NCBI RefSeq assembly: GCF_019320115.1
Contig: NC_089598.1
Span: forward strand, 80,682,059-80,746,058
Length of the DNA: 64,000 nt
Source of the DNA: Miscanthus floridulus
Taxonomy: Eukaryota > Streptophyta > Magnoliopsida > Poales > Poaceae
Reading direction: 5' to 3'
Shown here: one piece after another, positions 24,291 through 35,306 of the stretch
How positions within the stretch are numbered: position 1 is the first letter of the stretch
Layout: each line of letters begins with the position of its first letter
Position numbers and translations under genes: made by a program
Notes under the pieces: model-generated
Databases searched by the model: none
What the model saw: only the letters and a program-made list of their open reading frames with translations
Told to the model about the DNA's origin: nothing

Positions 24291-24932
24291 GCCCCTCGAC
24301 TGCTATGACTACTTGGATAGGAGTGGAAAAACCTATCACAACCACACCAGGTTTTCAAGTCTCAACCGTGTCATGGTGGTCAAAATCTCTTAAATTTTCA
24401 CTCCTGTCCAGCTTTCATCCTGCATTCACTTCACTCTCGGCAACCGCACAAGGTTTCTTTAATAGGAGCAAGCCTAGCCTAATGCAGAACAGATGAGCCA
24501 TAGGTGTTGAAAATTCTACTGCACACACAAGAAAGTCCTGCCACCGTATACTTGAACGCATCGGATAGTATACGTGTCGTACACATTTGTGCAAATATAC
24601 TCTCGGCCCCATGTCATACATTATGAAAAATGTTACTTTCTTTTAGGAATTAAATTAAAAGCCAAGCAGCACATGGTACACATGACCACGCCCCTACCAC
24701 TAGTAATAATAATATTGGATGAAATAACGAGCGAGTGTAGTCGATCACAAACTATGAAATTTTACTGCGCACGCCAGAAAGTCCGTCGACCGCATAATTG
24801 ATGTCGTCAGGTCAAGACACATGTTGTCTCATCGACGTAAATGGAGGAGACGTGCCCTATTTTTGAAGCTGCCAGTGTAATACGGTTGTAATTCCCAAGG
24901 GAGCACGACGGTACCCATCTCTGGGAAAGATA
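24291..24932 (+). repeat. Local duplicated segment, copy II
   Basis: Repeats the CCTATCAC..ACCAGGTTTTCAAG, AGCTTTCATCCTGCATTCAC and CATTTGTGCAAA blocks of copy I, and later the AAATGGAGGAGACGTGCC block. It lies upstream of the ORF at 25205. Confidence 0.7.
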
Positions 24933-24933
24933 A

Positions 24934-25040
24934 AATCTTCATGGAGTATCTTGCCTTAGAAGCCTTAGCATCCCTATGTATAAATAAATCTTTACGGAGT
25001 ATCATGCCTTAGAAGCCCGAGCGTCCCTATGTATACATAA
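24934..25040 (+). repeat. 53-bp direct duplication
   Basis: Two adjacent copies start AATCTTCATGG (24934) and AATCTTTACGG (24987); both contain GCCTTAGAAGCC and TCCCTATGTATA. Confidence 0.8.
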
Positions 25041-25204
25041 AGCCTAGCCTCACTCCAATTCATATTGTTTACCATTCCACCTTCCATTGCGCAAAAGCCC
25101 TCTCCTCGCCACCCACGTCCACCACCCCGTCGTTTGCCAAAAAGGCCGCCAGTGGCTCGGCTGTAGTCCTCGCTTCCTCTAGTGTTTCGGCGGAAGTGGG
25201 GCCG

Positions 25205-25830
25205 ATGGCTCACCCTGGGTTGGTGTCGGTGGAGGTGGCGGTGATGTCTAGTCCCCGTAGATCGGTGTTCCTGTCACTAAGACTCATGCCATCTTCTAGC
25301 CTGCTGCTCTCCCCGTCACCCTCGGCAACGACATAGATGCCACCGGCACCATTGGTTCGCTCACCACCACTGGCCCCAGTGTGGTCCCACTCACCATCAC
25401 TGGGTCCACTTGCCATCATTGGATCTGCTCCCTATGTGGGCAGGTCACATACACTATCGTGGTCCCCCTCGCCATCCGCTGAGGCCGAGGCCGACGATGA
25501 GGGTGACATCTTGGCCGAGGCTGACGCCATGACCAACATCTTGGTCGAGGCTGAGGCCAAGTCCGACGGCTCTCCGGGCTATGTCACGATGGACTTGGAG
25601 GATGATCATCTGTACACCTACGCAATGCCTATTCTCCTAGGCCTGAATCTGTTCTTGCATGTCAGCCCATATGGCGGTCTGGTGTGCCCTGTTTGCCCCA
25701 ACCATAAGGCTCGTGGTTAGAGCGAGGCCGACGCCAGGGCACATGTGCTGGCAAGGGCACACGCCTCCCTAGACGGCACCTACACCAATGACATGAATGT
25801 TGCCCGCCATCATGCCCTAGCAAGGAACTA
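25205..25830 (+). pseudogene. Hypothetical ORF with zf-XS-like C terminus
   Basis: A GC-rich frame from ATG 25205 (MAHPGLVSVEVAVMSS) with a TAG near 25334, then an open stretch from 25337 to a TAG at 25718. It is Pro/Ser-rich, then acidic (EAEADDEGDILAEADA). Next comes GLVCPVCPNHKARG and, past the stop, a His/Ala stretch ending ARHHALARN. The C-x2-C ... H spacing recalls the XS zinc finger of SGS3-like proteins; I hold this loosely. The segment before it (25045-25130) recurs at 26900-26975, just before E3, so a second gene start may have stood there. Confidence 0.4.
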
Positions 25831-26249
25831 GGGCTGGATGGCCTAAAAGGATCGTCTAGCCACATCGGTTCGCTATGGTAGAGAGGTTTGCTGGCTTCAA
25901 CCAAGGCCGGTTTACCTTGTAGGCGTTGGATTTTGTTCGCACCTGTTGGTGCCCTTATTGCATGACTTGTGTAGAGCTATGGGATGGCACTCCTCATTAG
26001 TAGTATCAAGTCATGTCAACATATGTAGTTAGGACTAGTTTGTTGCCAGGTGCCGCTAGAATTAGTATAAAGTTCATGTTAATCATCTGTAGTTAGAAAT
26101 AGTATGTCTAGGTAGTACTTAGATGACTTTGAGTAGTGCGATGGCACTGCTCTCCTCTTCTTATTATGGCAGATCAAGGCATGGTTATGTAGGCTAAACT
26201 CGTATCGTTGCTGTAATCCACATATATATGAAGTCTGGTTTGTCGTTAT
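25831..26249. other. Non-coding, nothing recognised
   Basis: AT-rich sequence downstream of the ORF; no supported feature. Confidence 0.5.
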
Positions 26250-26980
26250 CTTTCTATATAGTAGCACTGATATCCTCTTATTATGCATGTAATGTGCGCA
26301 TTTGTGCAAACATTTTGGTTCATAAAGTATCATTTACCATTATCTTTGTGCACACATGATGGTCCGAGCATTGTAAACCTGAACGGGTCGGACATATCTA
26401 AATCCAACCACGCAAGGGTTGCTTTGTGCCTCGGTTTGGTGAACCAAACACGTATCAGTAGTGGTAGTAGTAGTCATGAGTGGCTTTGATCTGTGTTGAA
26501 CCCAACTCGTCACTTCATTCTCGGCAACCGTGCAAGGTTTCTTTGAAAGGAGCAAGTCTGGCCTAAATGCATAATAGAGTAGCTATAGGTGTTGAAATTC
26601 TACTATGCACGTATCTGTGGTGAACCCAACTCATCTTGTTTCCATGTATCTGATAAAATTTGTTGAACTTGCAACAACCATGCCACGAGGAGTTCATCTG
26701 AATAAGTCTCGCTTAGACAGAAAGTCTGATGGCCATACATTTGGTATCATCATACCGTCTCATCGGTTGGGTATGCCACTACTCCTGCATCTCCAGTCAC
26801 ACATGCCTTTCCCAGTGTAATACAGTTGTGATTCTTGAGGTAGTGTGATGGCACTCGAGGCAACACGCAGCGGTTTGGAAAAAAATAAATCTTTATCTCG
26901 CTCCAATTCTAATTGTTTCATTCCACCTTGCATTGTGCAAAAGCCCTCGATTCGCCTCACAAAGTCCCCACCTCCGCCTC
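26250..26980 (+). repeat. Local duplicated segment, copy III, cut by E3
   Basis: Carries the GTGCCTCGGTTTGGTGAACC, GAACCCAACT and TTGTTGAACTTGCAACA blocks in order without the solo LTR. It ends with a near copy of 25045-25130 (CACTCCAATT/CGCTCCAATT, CATTCCACCTT, GCAAAAGCCCTC). E3 starts at 26981; the last five bases GCCTC are its left target site. Confidence 0.7.
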
Positions 26981-28772
26981 TGTTTACACCAAAATTTGGG
27001 AGAAGAGCGCGGGAACTCATAGGCTTCTAGAATTATGCCAATCAAGGAATCGATAGAGTAAAGATTGATATCTGCTGGATAGAATGCAACACTGGATCCA
27101 TTCTCTTCGAATGATGTCAGCAGATAACGATGATAGGATATGATTGGCGCCAAGAAGATACATATCAGACTCTACAAAAGGGGAAAGATTAGAGTCTAGG
27201 TTATCTTAAGATAGGAATATTTCCTTCATGCCAAAGAATTGTATTAAGTCGTACTCAAGTAGGATTCGTTTTTAGGCTCTGGGTATAAATACCAAACCCC
27301 GGCTATTGTAAGACAACAATCAATCAAATACAAAGTCAATTAGTTTTTTGGCTTCGGCCACCCCTTAGGAGTAGGAGTAGAGTAGATCTCGGCGAGTTCT
27401 TCAGCGAGTACGGCTGCATCGATTCGGTCAACCTCCACTGCTTGTCTATAAGTACCGTCATGGTTTATACCTCTATTTGTATGGCTGCATCGATCCGGTC
27501 GACCCCCACTGCGACTCTGGTATAGGCTAGTTATCGATTCTTGTCTAATTCAAGTATGGCCTATATGATTCTGCCTCACACCCCCCTGCTTGAATTAGAT
27601 CAAGGTCAAGTTATCGGCTCTACCTTAGTATGGCAGTCTTTGGTAGATTCATTAAGTTACCGATATTGCTTATTGCTTTCAATGTTTATCTAATTACAGC
27701 AATATCACTCTGCCCGATTGAGATTGATCTGGATCATCCTTATATCTTGTTTAACTCATAGTTTGCTAATCTAAAACTGATCTAATCTACATCTTAAGCG
27801 ATGAGTTATGTTTTTTATCAGCTGTTTTGCGTCAATCTTAATCGTGCATAGTGTGCGGTTAAGGCATGTCCGATCTTGAGTAGATCTATTAGTTAATGAA
27901 AACCATTCCATGGCCCGTCATCACAGCCTGTGGGATTCTGCCTCTCACCCCACTGTTGGCACTGTGGAGTGGGGATCGTTAGTTAGTAGACCTATTCCTG
28001 AGAAGGCATGACCTTAACTGTGCGCTATGCCTGAATCGGCTGTTTAGCCGATATCGAATGCTTTCACGAACAGTTCACATTACGAGATCATTGAAGTAGA
28101 GATAAGTTGAAAGATGTGTTAGCCCCATGGTCTTGTTATGGTATTATGGCCTGCATGATTCTGCCTCATGCCCCACTGATATTAGTAATGAGTTAGGGTC
28201 GTCGAGTCCATTGTTGTTTCTACGGCCTGCATGATTCTGCCTCATGCCCCACTAGTCATGGCGATAGATGAGATCTAACATGTTCATTAGATTTACCTTT
28301 ATTAAATGGTTAAGAGGTGTTGAGTTGTTTCTTTAAATAAAAGGAGTTCGGTTATTTGTAATCATTGGCTCAGTATAAACCAATCATCATTGATATCTTA
28401 TTGCCATTGATTATTTGCTTAAATAATATTTGTCCTGAATGATAACCGATCCTTCTTATACAACCCCATGAGCTTTAATCAATTCATTCTTGTGAACATG
28501 CTAGGATCGGCTATTTAGTTGGTTTCCTCTCATATCGGCTCTCAGAGCTGCACATTTGGGACTGTCTGGAAACACCAGCACGTTCTGCCCTTAATTACTG
28601 ATAAGCTTTCTCTCCTTGTCAATTGCAGGGTCAAATTGACTGGCACGTCTTGGGAGGATTACGCAGGATCGACCACCCTTGCGCTGAAGCTAGGTGGATC
28701 TGCTCCATCGAGCGGACCCTTTTGGCTTGCTGCGTGTATCCTCGGCACTGAGGCGAAAATTCTGTGTCGACA
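26981..28772 (+). repeat. E3 5' LTR (about 1.79 kb)
   Basis: Starts TGTTTACACCAAAATTTGG and ends CTGTGTCGACA, followed by a primer-binding-type sequence with GCCCGGTGGGAC. TATA box at 27284-27290. A motif GATTCTGCCTCAY followed by CCCCAC-like bases recurs at 27567, 27934, 28157 and 28233. The 3' partner is not in the window, so the ends rest on one copy. Confidence 0.75.
27284..27290 (+). promoter_or_regulatory. TATA box in E3 LTR
   Basis: GGGTATAAATACC, about 300 bp into the LTR. Confidence 0.65.
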
Positions 28773-28810
28773 CACGTTTCTAGAATGCCCGGTGGGACAC
28801 CACAATCATC

Positions 28811-31446
28811 ATGGCGACTCACAACAACGACAACATCCTTATGGTGCACTATGAAGACCTACCTAATGAGGATAAGGATACCATTGGCAAGGCTACAGAA
28901 GAATTTCAGAAGAAGTGTTTGTTGTCCTACACCAAAACACGTGATAGCACAATCATTCAGAAATTTCCACTACCAAGAGTTCTACTATATGGGTAGACAG
29001 ATATAGTCAAAGCTGAAGACAAGCATTTCTTTACGGAAGCCTAGATAAATCTGTTCGTGATGCCATATCAAGCTGCAATGAAGCTTTCGTTGACGCATTT
29101 CACAACGCCATGAAAGAGGTGATTCATGGGATTCCAGTTGGTCAGGTTGGATCGACTTGTTACAACATTCCAGATCCGTCAACTCAAGGGACTAATCAAG
29201 TCGGTACCAGCCATCAAGAAGCAGTACCAGCTGGTAATGGTGATGTCCAGACACTTCAAGGTTTATCTGAACAAACTCTAGGTACTGCTATGAATCAGGT
29301 ACAGTACAATCCTAGACCGTCAATACAGCATGTACAACAGCCGATGGGGCAAAGTTAGAACTAGATGATCAATTTTGGCACATCAGGCCACATATCGTCG
29401 TCGGCTAAAAAATAGCACTATCAATTCAAAAGATCGTAGAGATATAGATCCTTATGTCCATAATCAGAGACTTCAAGCAGCAAGCCAGCAACGGACCCAA
29501 CAGATTGAGATTCCATAAGGCTATCACTATGGCACGGATTATAACACCCTCCACATGATGTCAAATCCAAGATATCAAGGCACGTGAGATTTGAATCCAT
29601 AGATGGGTCAGCAAGTACCGAGAAAATCCAAATCCGCAAGCTGATGAGTTGCTGCTAAAGGTGACCGAGATGATGAAGAATCAGTTTGGTCTGAAGCCGA
29701 AAGGGCTGACCTTTTCATACAAACGTCCATATCTAGAATGGTATGATTTGGTCGCCCTTCCTACAAATTATAGGCTCCTAGAGTTCGCTAAGTTCACTGG
29801 TCAAGACAGTACAAGCACAATAGAACATGTCAATCGGTATCTTACACAATTGGGTGAAGCATCAGTTGAGGATGCCCATCGGGTTTGTTTCTTCTCCTTA
29901 TCCCTGTCAGGGCCAGCCTTCACTTGGTTCTCGTCACTACTAGTCAACTCCATTGCCAATTGGGCTGACCTAGAGAAGAAGTTTCATACATATTTTTATA
30001 CTAGGACTGGAGAAAAGAAGATCACCGATCTGACGACCATGAGACAGAGGACTAATGAATCAGGCACTGAGTTTCTTCAGAGATTCCAAGAGACTAGGAA
30101 TTTGTGCTTCTCATTGAGTTTGGTCGATGATCAGCTAGTTGCTTTAGCTGTCCAAGGAATGCTGCCAATGTGGAAGGAAAAGCTGCTAGGACAAGAGTTT
30201 AACAACTTGGGTCAATTGGCTCAACGAGTAGCAGCGCTCAATAGCCAATTCCAGAGTATGCGTAGAGACACTCAATTCCAGAAGAATACCACCATAGCCA
30301 AAGCTTATGATCCATACTCAGCAGATGACGTCTATGAAGATGAAGAAGAGGAGGTTACTATAGCTAATGGAATTGGGGCAAGAAAACAGTAATGGTGCCA
30401 AATCCTTAGGGAAGAAGAGTCGAGGAGAGCTATGACTTTGATGTCATGAAATCGGACAAGCTCTTTGACTTTTTACTTGAGAAGGGCTAGATCAAATTGT
30501 TGGACAATCATGTTATGTTGCCCCCTGAACAGTTGAAGAATAAGAAGTTCTGCAAGTTCCATAATGCTACTTCTCATTCCACTAATTAGTGCAGAATTTT
30601 CCGGCAACATATACAGAGGGCTATTCAGCAAGGGAGGCTCAAGTTCGATATGCCTCGGAAGATGAAAGTTGATGATAATCCTTTCCCAGAAGATCAAAAT
30701 ATGGTTGATGTTGGAATATTCAAAGGAAAAACTAAGGTCCTAACATCGGCCAAATCAAGAAAAGATGGAACAGTCGATCCCAAGATGTAGATATCGGCTG
30801 ATGAATACAGAGAGGCTAAAAATGTCGTGATCAGCAGAAGAGCCGATACGAGCAGGGGGAAACATCAAAGGATGGAGCGACAAGGTCGCGAGTTACATCT
30901 CGGATCTTGTTGAATAAGTGGCAGCGGTAGAAGGAAAAAGATCATCAGCAATGGTTAGAGGATCAAAAATACTAGCGTCAACTGGAAGAAGAAAGGTATG
31001 AAAGGAAGCAAGCTGAATCGCACTGGAATTGTCCTTTCTTTGGATACTGCTAGAACGAAGGTTTAAAATTGTCTACCAGACATGACTGTTCAGAATGCAG
31101 TAATCAATATTGGGAGTTTAGGCAATCTCAAATCAACCGCCGGTCTATCCATGCCCAGAATGCATATCATCATAATAACATGGATCGGTGTTTAAAAAAT
31201 AAAAGTATTCATGATCGGCTAGGAAAGAGAGTTGTTGACCAAGACTAGGCTGATCATGAAGAAGGAAACAATCAGAGGGAACATGTTTGGCAGGAAGGCC
31301 AATGGTGCCCCGAAGGTTTAACAAAAAGCCAGAAGAGAAGAGTGCAACGCCTAAGGAATAAGGAGATGGAACAGGCTCAGCCATCTGGTAAAACTCAAGT
31401 GTGGCTTACTAAGTAAATAGCTGATAAGAAACAACCATCGACTAAT
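28811..31446 (+). pseudogene. E3 gag remnant
   Basis: Begins MATHNNDN at 28811. A well-kept capsid block lies at 29649-30392: LLEFAKFTGQD, RYLTQLGEAS, SLSGPAFTWFSSL, EFLQRFQETRNLCFSL, VQGMLPMWKEKLLGQEF. This is the Retrotrans_gag family. A zinc-knuckle-like C-x2-H-x4-H-x4-C follows near 30550 (CKFHNATSH), with a stop just before the last Cys. At least three frames are needed to read it all and stops are frequent, so it is dead. Confidence 0.8.
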
Positions 31447-31452
31447 ATCCAA

Positions 31453-32094
31453 ATGGCTTTTCTGTTGCCATCAAAATTCAGAGCTCCGGCGGATCAGGAA
31501 GTTTACTCAGACTTCGATGAATCAGAGTATGAAGAGATGGTTGCCAAGTTGACAGTTACACACCAAGCGATATTTGATAAGCCAGTCAAACATCTGTACT
31601 TGAAGGCTTTATACATGAAAGGTTTTGTTGATGGGAAGCCGATGAACAAAATGTTAGTGGACGGAGGTGCTTCTATCAATCTTATGCCTTACACTACTTT
31701 TCGTAAGCTTGGCAAGGGACCAGGAGATTTGCTTGAGACCGACATGATGCTTAGAGACTTCGGAGGGAATACATCTAAGACCCGGGGGGCAATAAACGTC
31801 GAGTTAACAATTAGGAGTAAAACTCTGCTCACCACGTTCTTTGTCATCGATGGAAAAGGCTCATACAATTTACTCCTCGGTCGTGACTGGATTCACGCAA
31901 ACTATTGTGTGCCATCAACCATGCATCAATGTTTGATTCAATGGCATGGGGATGATGTCGAGGTGGTTCGCGCAGATGAGTCTGTGAGCATCACAACAGC
32001 CGATCCAGTGTTTTGGGAATTAGGAGACTTCGAATGCCTTTCTAGCAAAACATGGGAAGGAGGCTTCATCAGGATTAACAATGAAGGCCAATAG
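31453..32094 (+). pseudogene. E3 aspartic protease
   Basis: An open stretch of 213 codons. The active-site block is MLVDGGASINL (about 31650-31682) and the second signature is LLLGRDW (31873-31893). Length and motifs fit a retropepsin-like domain. It is the last intact enzymatic domain on + in E3. It ends at TAG 32092-32094. The start is not certain because it would be part of a gag-pol polyprotein. Confidence 0.8.
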
Positions 32095-32559
32095 CCGGTT
32101 CAAGCAATCGGCTCTAAAAGTTTGTTTTAATCAGTAATCGTGGCGTCGTGTTGGCCATTGAGTTAAAGGAAAATAAACATTGAGTCTTGGAAATGGGTTT
32201 AGGCCGACGTATGTGAATGCTGAATTAAAGTGTAAGTGCGATTCAGAGTTAATGGATTTCTTAAGAGAAGTTCTGTTTCACTTAATAGGATGCTTGACTC
32301 GGATTGATCGATCGTTTGATCTTTGGAATGAAAAATGCATGAAGAGATATTATTCTGACATCTGAATTTGATAGCCGATTCGTTCTCGACACCAATAGCC
32401 GGTACTAGGAAGGTATCGCCTCTAGTTCAAAAATGAAAGATCTTCGAAGATAGTAAAAGTTGATACGATATGTATCATCTATAGAGCAAAAACAAAAAAG
32501 AAAAGAACAGACGTACATAGGAGCGTTGTACTAAGATACATTCATGAAAGAACAGGAGT
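32095..32559 (+). pseudogene. Pre-RT stub at the E3 pol breakpoint
   Basis: Reads FRPTYVNAELKCKCDSELMDFLREVL (about 32195-32275), the linker that precedes RT in this group. After about 32364 no RT motif follows; the sequence becomes non-coding and then minus-strand coding. This marks where the rest of pol was lost. Confidence 0.65.
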
Positions 32560-33330
32560 CTTTGTTCATCAGGTTACCCTAAGTACAAACTAATCGAAGA
32601 CCTTGTTCATTATATCTTGAGCGGATGTGATGTCCACTATGGCCTCCGCTGCCATGATGAACTCTTCTAGCAGGTCCTCATGTTCTTCAGGGCCATCGCG
32701 AGTACCCTAAGTACAATAGCCACATAGATCTCGAGTTGGCCATTTTCTTGAGTCACCTCAGAGTAGCGGTTCTGAGCCGCCCTCCACTCCTAGAGGAAAC
32801 ACCGAGCATCATCGCCGTTGTACGAATCAGAGGAATCCGATGATGAGGATGGCGCAGAGGACACGGCATTAGAAGGTTCACTAGCCCTAGGAAGAGGACG
32901 AAGCCTATCATTCACGACAAACCTAGGAACAAGAGTTCAACCCTATGAACAGAAAGTTGCAAATTGTCCCCATAAGCGGAAGGCACCAATCTCACCTCAT
33001 GCATCGGAGGCGTTGGCTCACCGGCATGTTCTCCTCTAGAGTCTCCTCCGCCGCGTGCTTGCCGTGGTTGTCCTCACCGGCCATGAAGTTGCTTGGATCT
33101 ATTGGAAAGGGAGAAAACAGCTACAGGGTTGTGAAGGTGGAGAAGTGCAAAGGAACAGGAGCGGTTGCAAGTATAGATGTGTTCGAGGCCAAAGCCCTCG
33201 GCTGGTATTTGAAGCCATGGAGCGAAGAGACGAACGCCTCAAGGAAGTACAAAAGGCAACCGCAATTAATAGAAAGCAAAGCGCCGCCTCGCTAAATACC
33301 GAGAAAAATGCGGTGTCAGGCGACTAAAGA
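32560..33330 (-). pseudogene. Small antisense gene remnant in E3
   Basis: From ATG near 33085 the minus strand reads MAGEDNHGKHAAEETLEENM. It then passes a Ser-rich stretch (SDSSDSYNGDDA) and WRAAQNRYSEVTQENGQLE, ending in EDLLEEFIMAAEAIVDITSA in a shifted frame. It has stops and frame changes. I do not know the family. It lies downstream of the PMD gene on the same strand and may be a separate gene or its last exon. Confidence 0.4.
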
Positions 33331-33499
33331 TAGAAAGTCAAGAGGTTCTCTCAATAAAAGCCACATTTTCAGATTCAATTAAGATCAAGATCATAAATCT
33401 GGGATCGACTGTTTTCAAATCAGCTCCTCGACCGAAGAAAGAAATACAACAAGACAAATATAGTTATCGTACACAAGATATATATGTTGACCTATGGAT

Positions 33500-34745
33500 T
33501 ACACGTTCAGAACATCCTAAATGATTTTTAGTATTGCAAGCCGGACAACATTAGCCTCTACGATCTTGCGCTCACGTTCTTTAGCTGTTCCAGGGGCGTT
33601 CTCAAGGCTGCTATGGATAGTTCTACTTTCTTTCACTTTGACCAACAGTTCCTGTTTTTTCTATTTGATGGCATCAGGTATTTGAGCCAGAGTAGACTTG
33701 CGATGATCAATGGCGGCCTTCATGTTTTCTAGCTCCCTCTCAAGCTATGCATGTTTGGCTTCCAATTGAGACAACTCTAGATCAGTCCCAAGGGAAGAGT
33801 TCTTTAGAGCATCAATCGACTGTGTCAATTCTTTGACCTCTTGCCTGTTGGAGTCCCTTTTGGCCAGCAAGGCTTCACGGTTGGACAAGTTCCTCTAGAT
33901 TGTTTTCACCTTCAAGGCCTGGTCTTTGAAAATAGGCAAATATGATAGGACCTTAGAGAGAGCTGGGGATGGATCACCCTGAATAACCAAGAAGATTCGC
34001 TGCATTGATTCAGTATCCTAGACCAAATCGACTATGTTCTTCTCAAATACAGGCAGTATATCTTTTAGCCGATTTCTGGTCTCCTCTAGCAAGGATTCAG
34101 CAGAAGAGGCGGTAGATGACCTGATTTCATCTTCATCAAAATACTCCTCAAGATTGAAAGAACTCTATGCTAGAGGATCGGGTACCTGTATATAAGGGAA
34201 ATCTTGATTAAGAGGTTTGAATTAGTTTGTCGCAAAAATGGATGGTGAAAAGATACAGTACCTTCTCTGTAGTAGCCTCTATCAGAAGAGGGGAAATAGC
34301 TGGTGATACACCAATAGCATCTGGTTGAATTGGTTTTAGATTCCCAATGCTGATATCTGCAATGGCAAGAGGAGATTTTTATTCATGTTTATTGCAGAAG
34401 AATAGGCCAAGCATACGATTTGCTTACTATCAGATGTGTGCCAAGTTGGGGAATCGGTAGTATGAGTATCAACAATGGGACTGTTCCTAGCGTCAATGGG
34501 ATCGTTGTCAATAGGTGAACTGCCAAACCCCTGCTCTTGCACGGGTATTTCCTCAGAAGATGTCTAGCATGACAAATGATTAAATAAAGGTTGAAAAGCC
34601 GAGTAAATCAAGAAATTAAAAGGAAAGTACTCCAACAAATATCAAGGCTAAAACTCACATTTTTTGCCATCGTGAAAGCATCGGTTGCCACTACTAAAAT
34701 CGGCTTCTCCTAAGATGAAGGTTTGGTTGGTGATGGATCAAGTGC
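33500..34745 (-). pseudogene. E3 PMD gene, downstream exons
   Basis: Continues the minus-strand gene of 47921-49154 beyond E2. Predicted exon starts follow TATCTCAG at 34745 and later acceptors. Readable pieces are DPSPTKPSS, EEIPVQEQGFGSSPIDNDP, then a long coiled coil (SSAESLLEETRNRLKDILP, ALSKVLSYLPIFKDQALK, ELSQLEAKHA). Donors such as AAAAAT|GTGAGT are visible. TAG stops are present. The reading ends near 33500 with DVLNV. Coiled-coil tails are usual in these element-borne PMD proteins. Confidence 0.65.
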
Positions 34746-34784
34746 CTGAGATAGCTATCCCGCGCCCAAAGTAGACTGAGACGC

Positions 34785-35258
34785 TGTGGGGGTATTAACC
34801 CCTATACCCTTACGGCTAAGCTTGGGCTGGCCCGGATCAATGGGTTCAGTCCACCCGAAAGACGACGTGCGGCCCAGTTAACCTGATCGGAATCCCGCAC
34901 AAGGAATCAATACGGATTTGGTGACCAAGCAGGATCCTGGTCGGTTAGAATAGGAATCCTTGTCCGGCCACATATAGCAATTGTAACTGACTAGGATGAG
35001 TTTCTAGATCTGTAACCCTGCCCCCCGGACTATATAAGGCGGGTAGGGGACCCCTCTAAAAAACATCTCTCATTGATATACAGCAATACAAATCAGACGC
35101 AGGACGTAGGTATTACGCCTTCTTGGCGGCCGAACCTAGATAAAACCTCGTGTCTGTCTTGCGTCACCGTCTTGTTTTAGGGCTTGCGCATCTATCTGCC
35201 GATAATCTACTACCTTGGGCATACCCCTAGGTAGACTGCCGACCATATTTCGTCGACA
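34785..35258 (+). repeat. E2 5' LTR (474 bp)
   Basis: TGTGGGGGTATTAACC ... TCGTCGACA; near-identical to 47370-47842. Confidence 0.95.
35031..35039 (+). promoter_or_regulatory. TATA box in E2 5' LTR
   Basis: TATATAAGG in the middle of the LTR; repeated at 47616-47624 in the 3' LTR. Confidence 0.75.
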
Positions 35259-35259
35259 G

Positions 35260-35277
35260 TGGCGCGCCAGGTAGGGG
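35260..35277 (+). other. Primer-binding site of E2
   Basis: TGGCGCGCCAGGTAGGGG one base after the LTR. It is not the tRNA-Met type; I think tRNA-Arg is possible but am not sure. Confidence 0.75.
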
Positions 35278-35306
35278 GTGTGCGTACTGCTCTCCAGGCA
35301 AACAAG

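Noticed and set aside
35259..35306. Start of E2 gag at the ATG in 35259
   Set aside because: The first codons read the primer-binding site itself; the Met at 35307 has the expected gag start.
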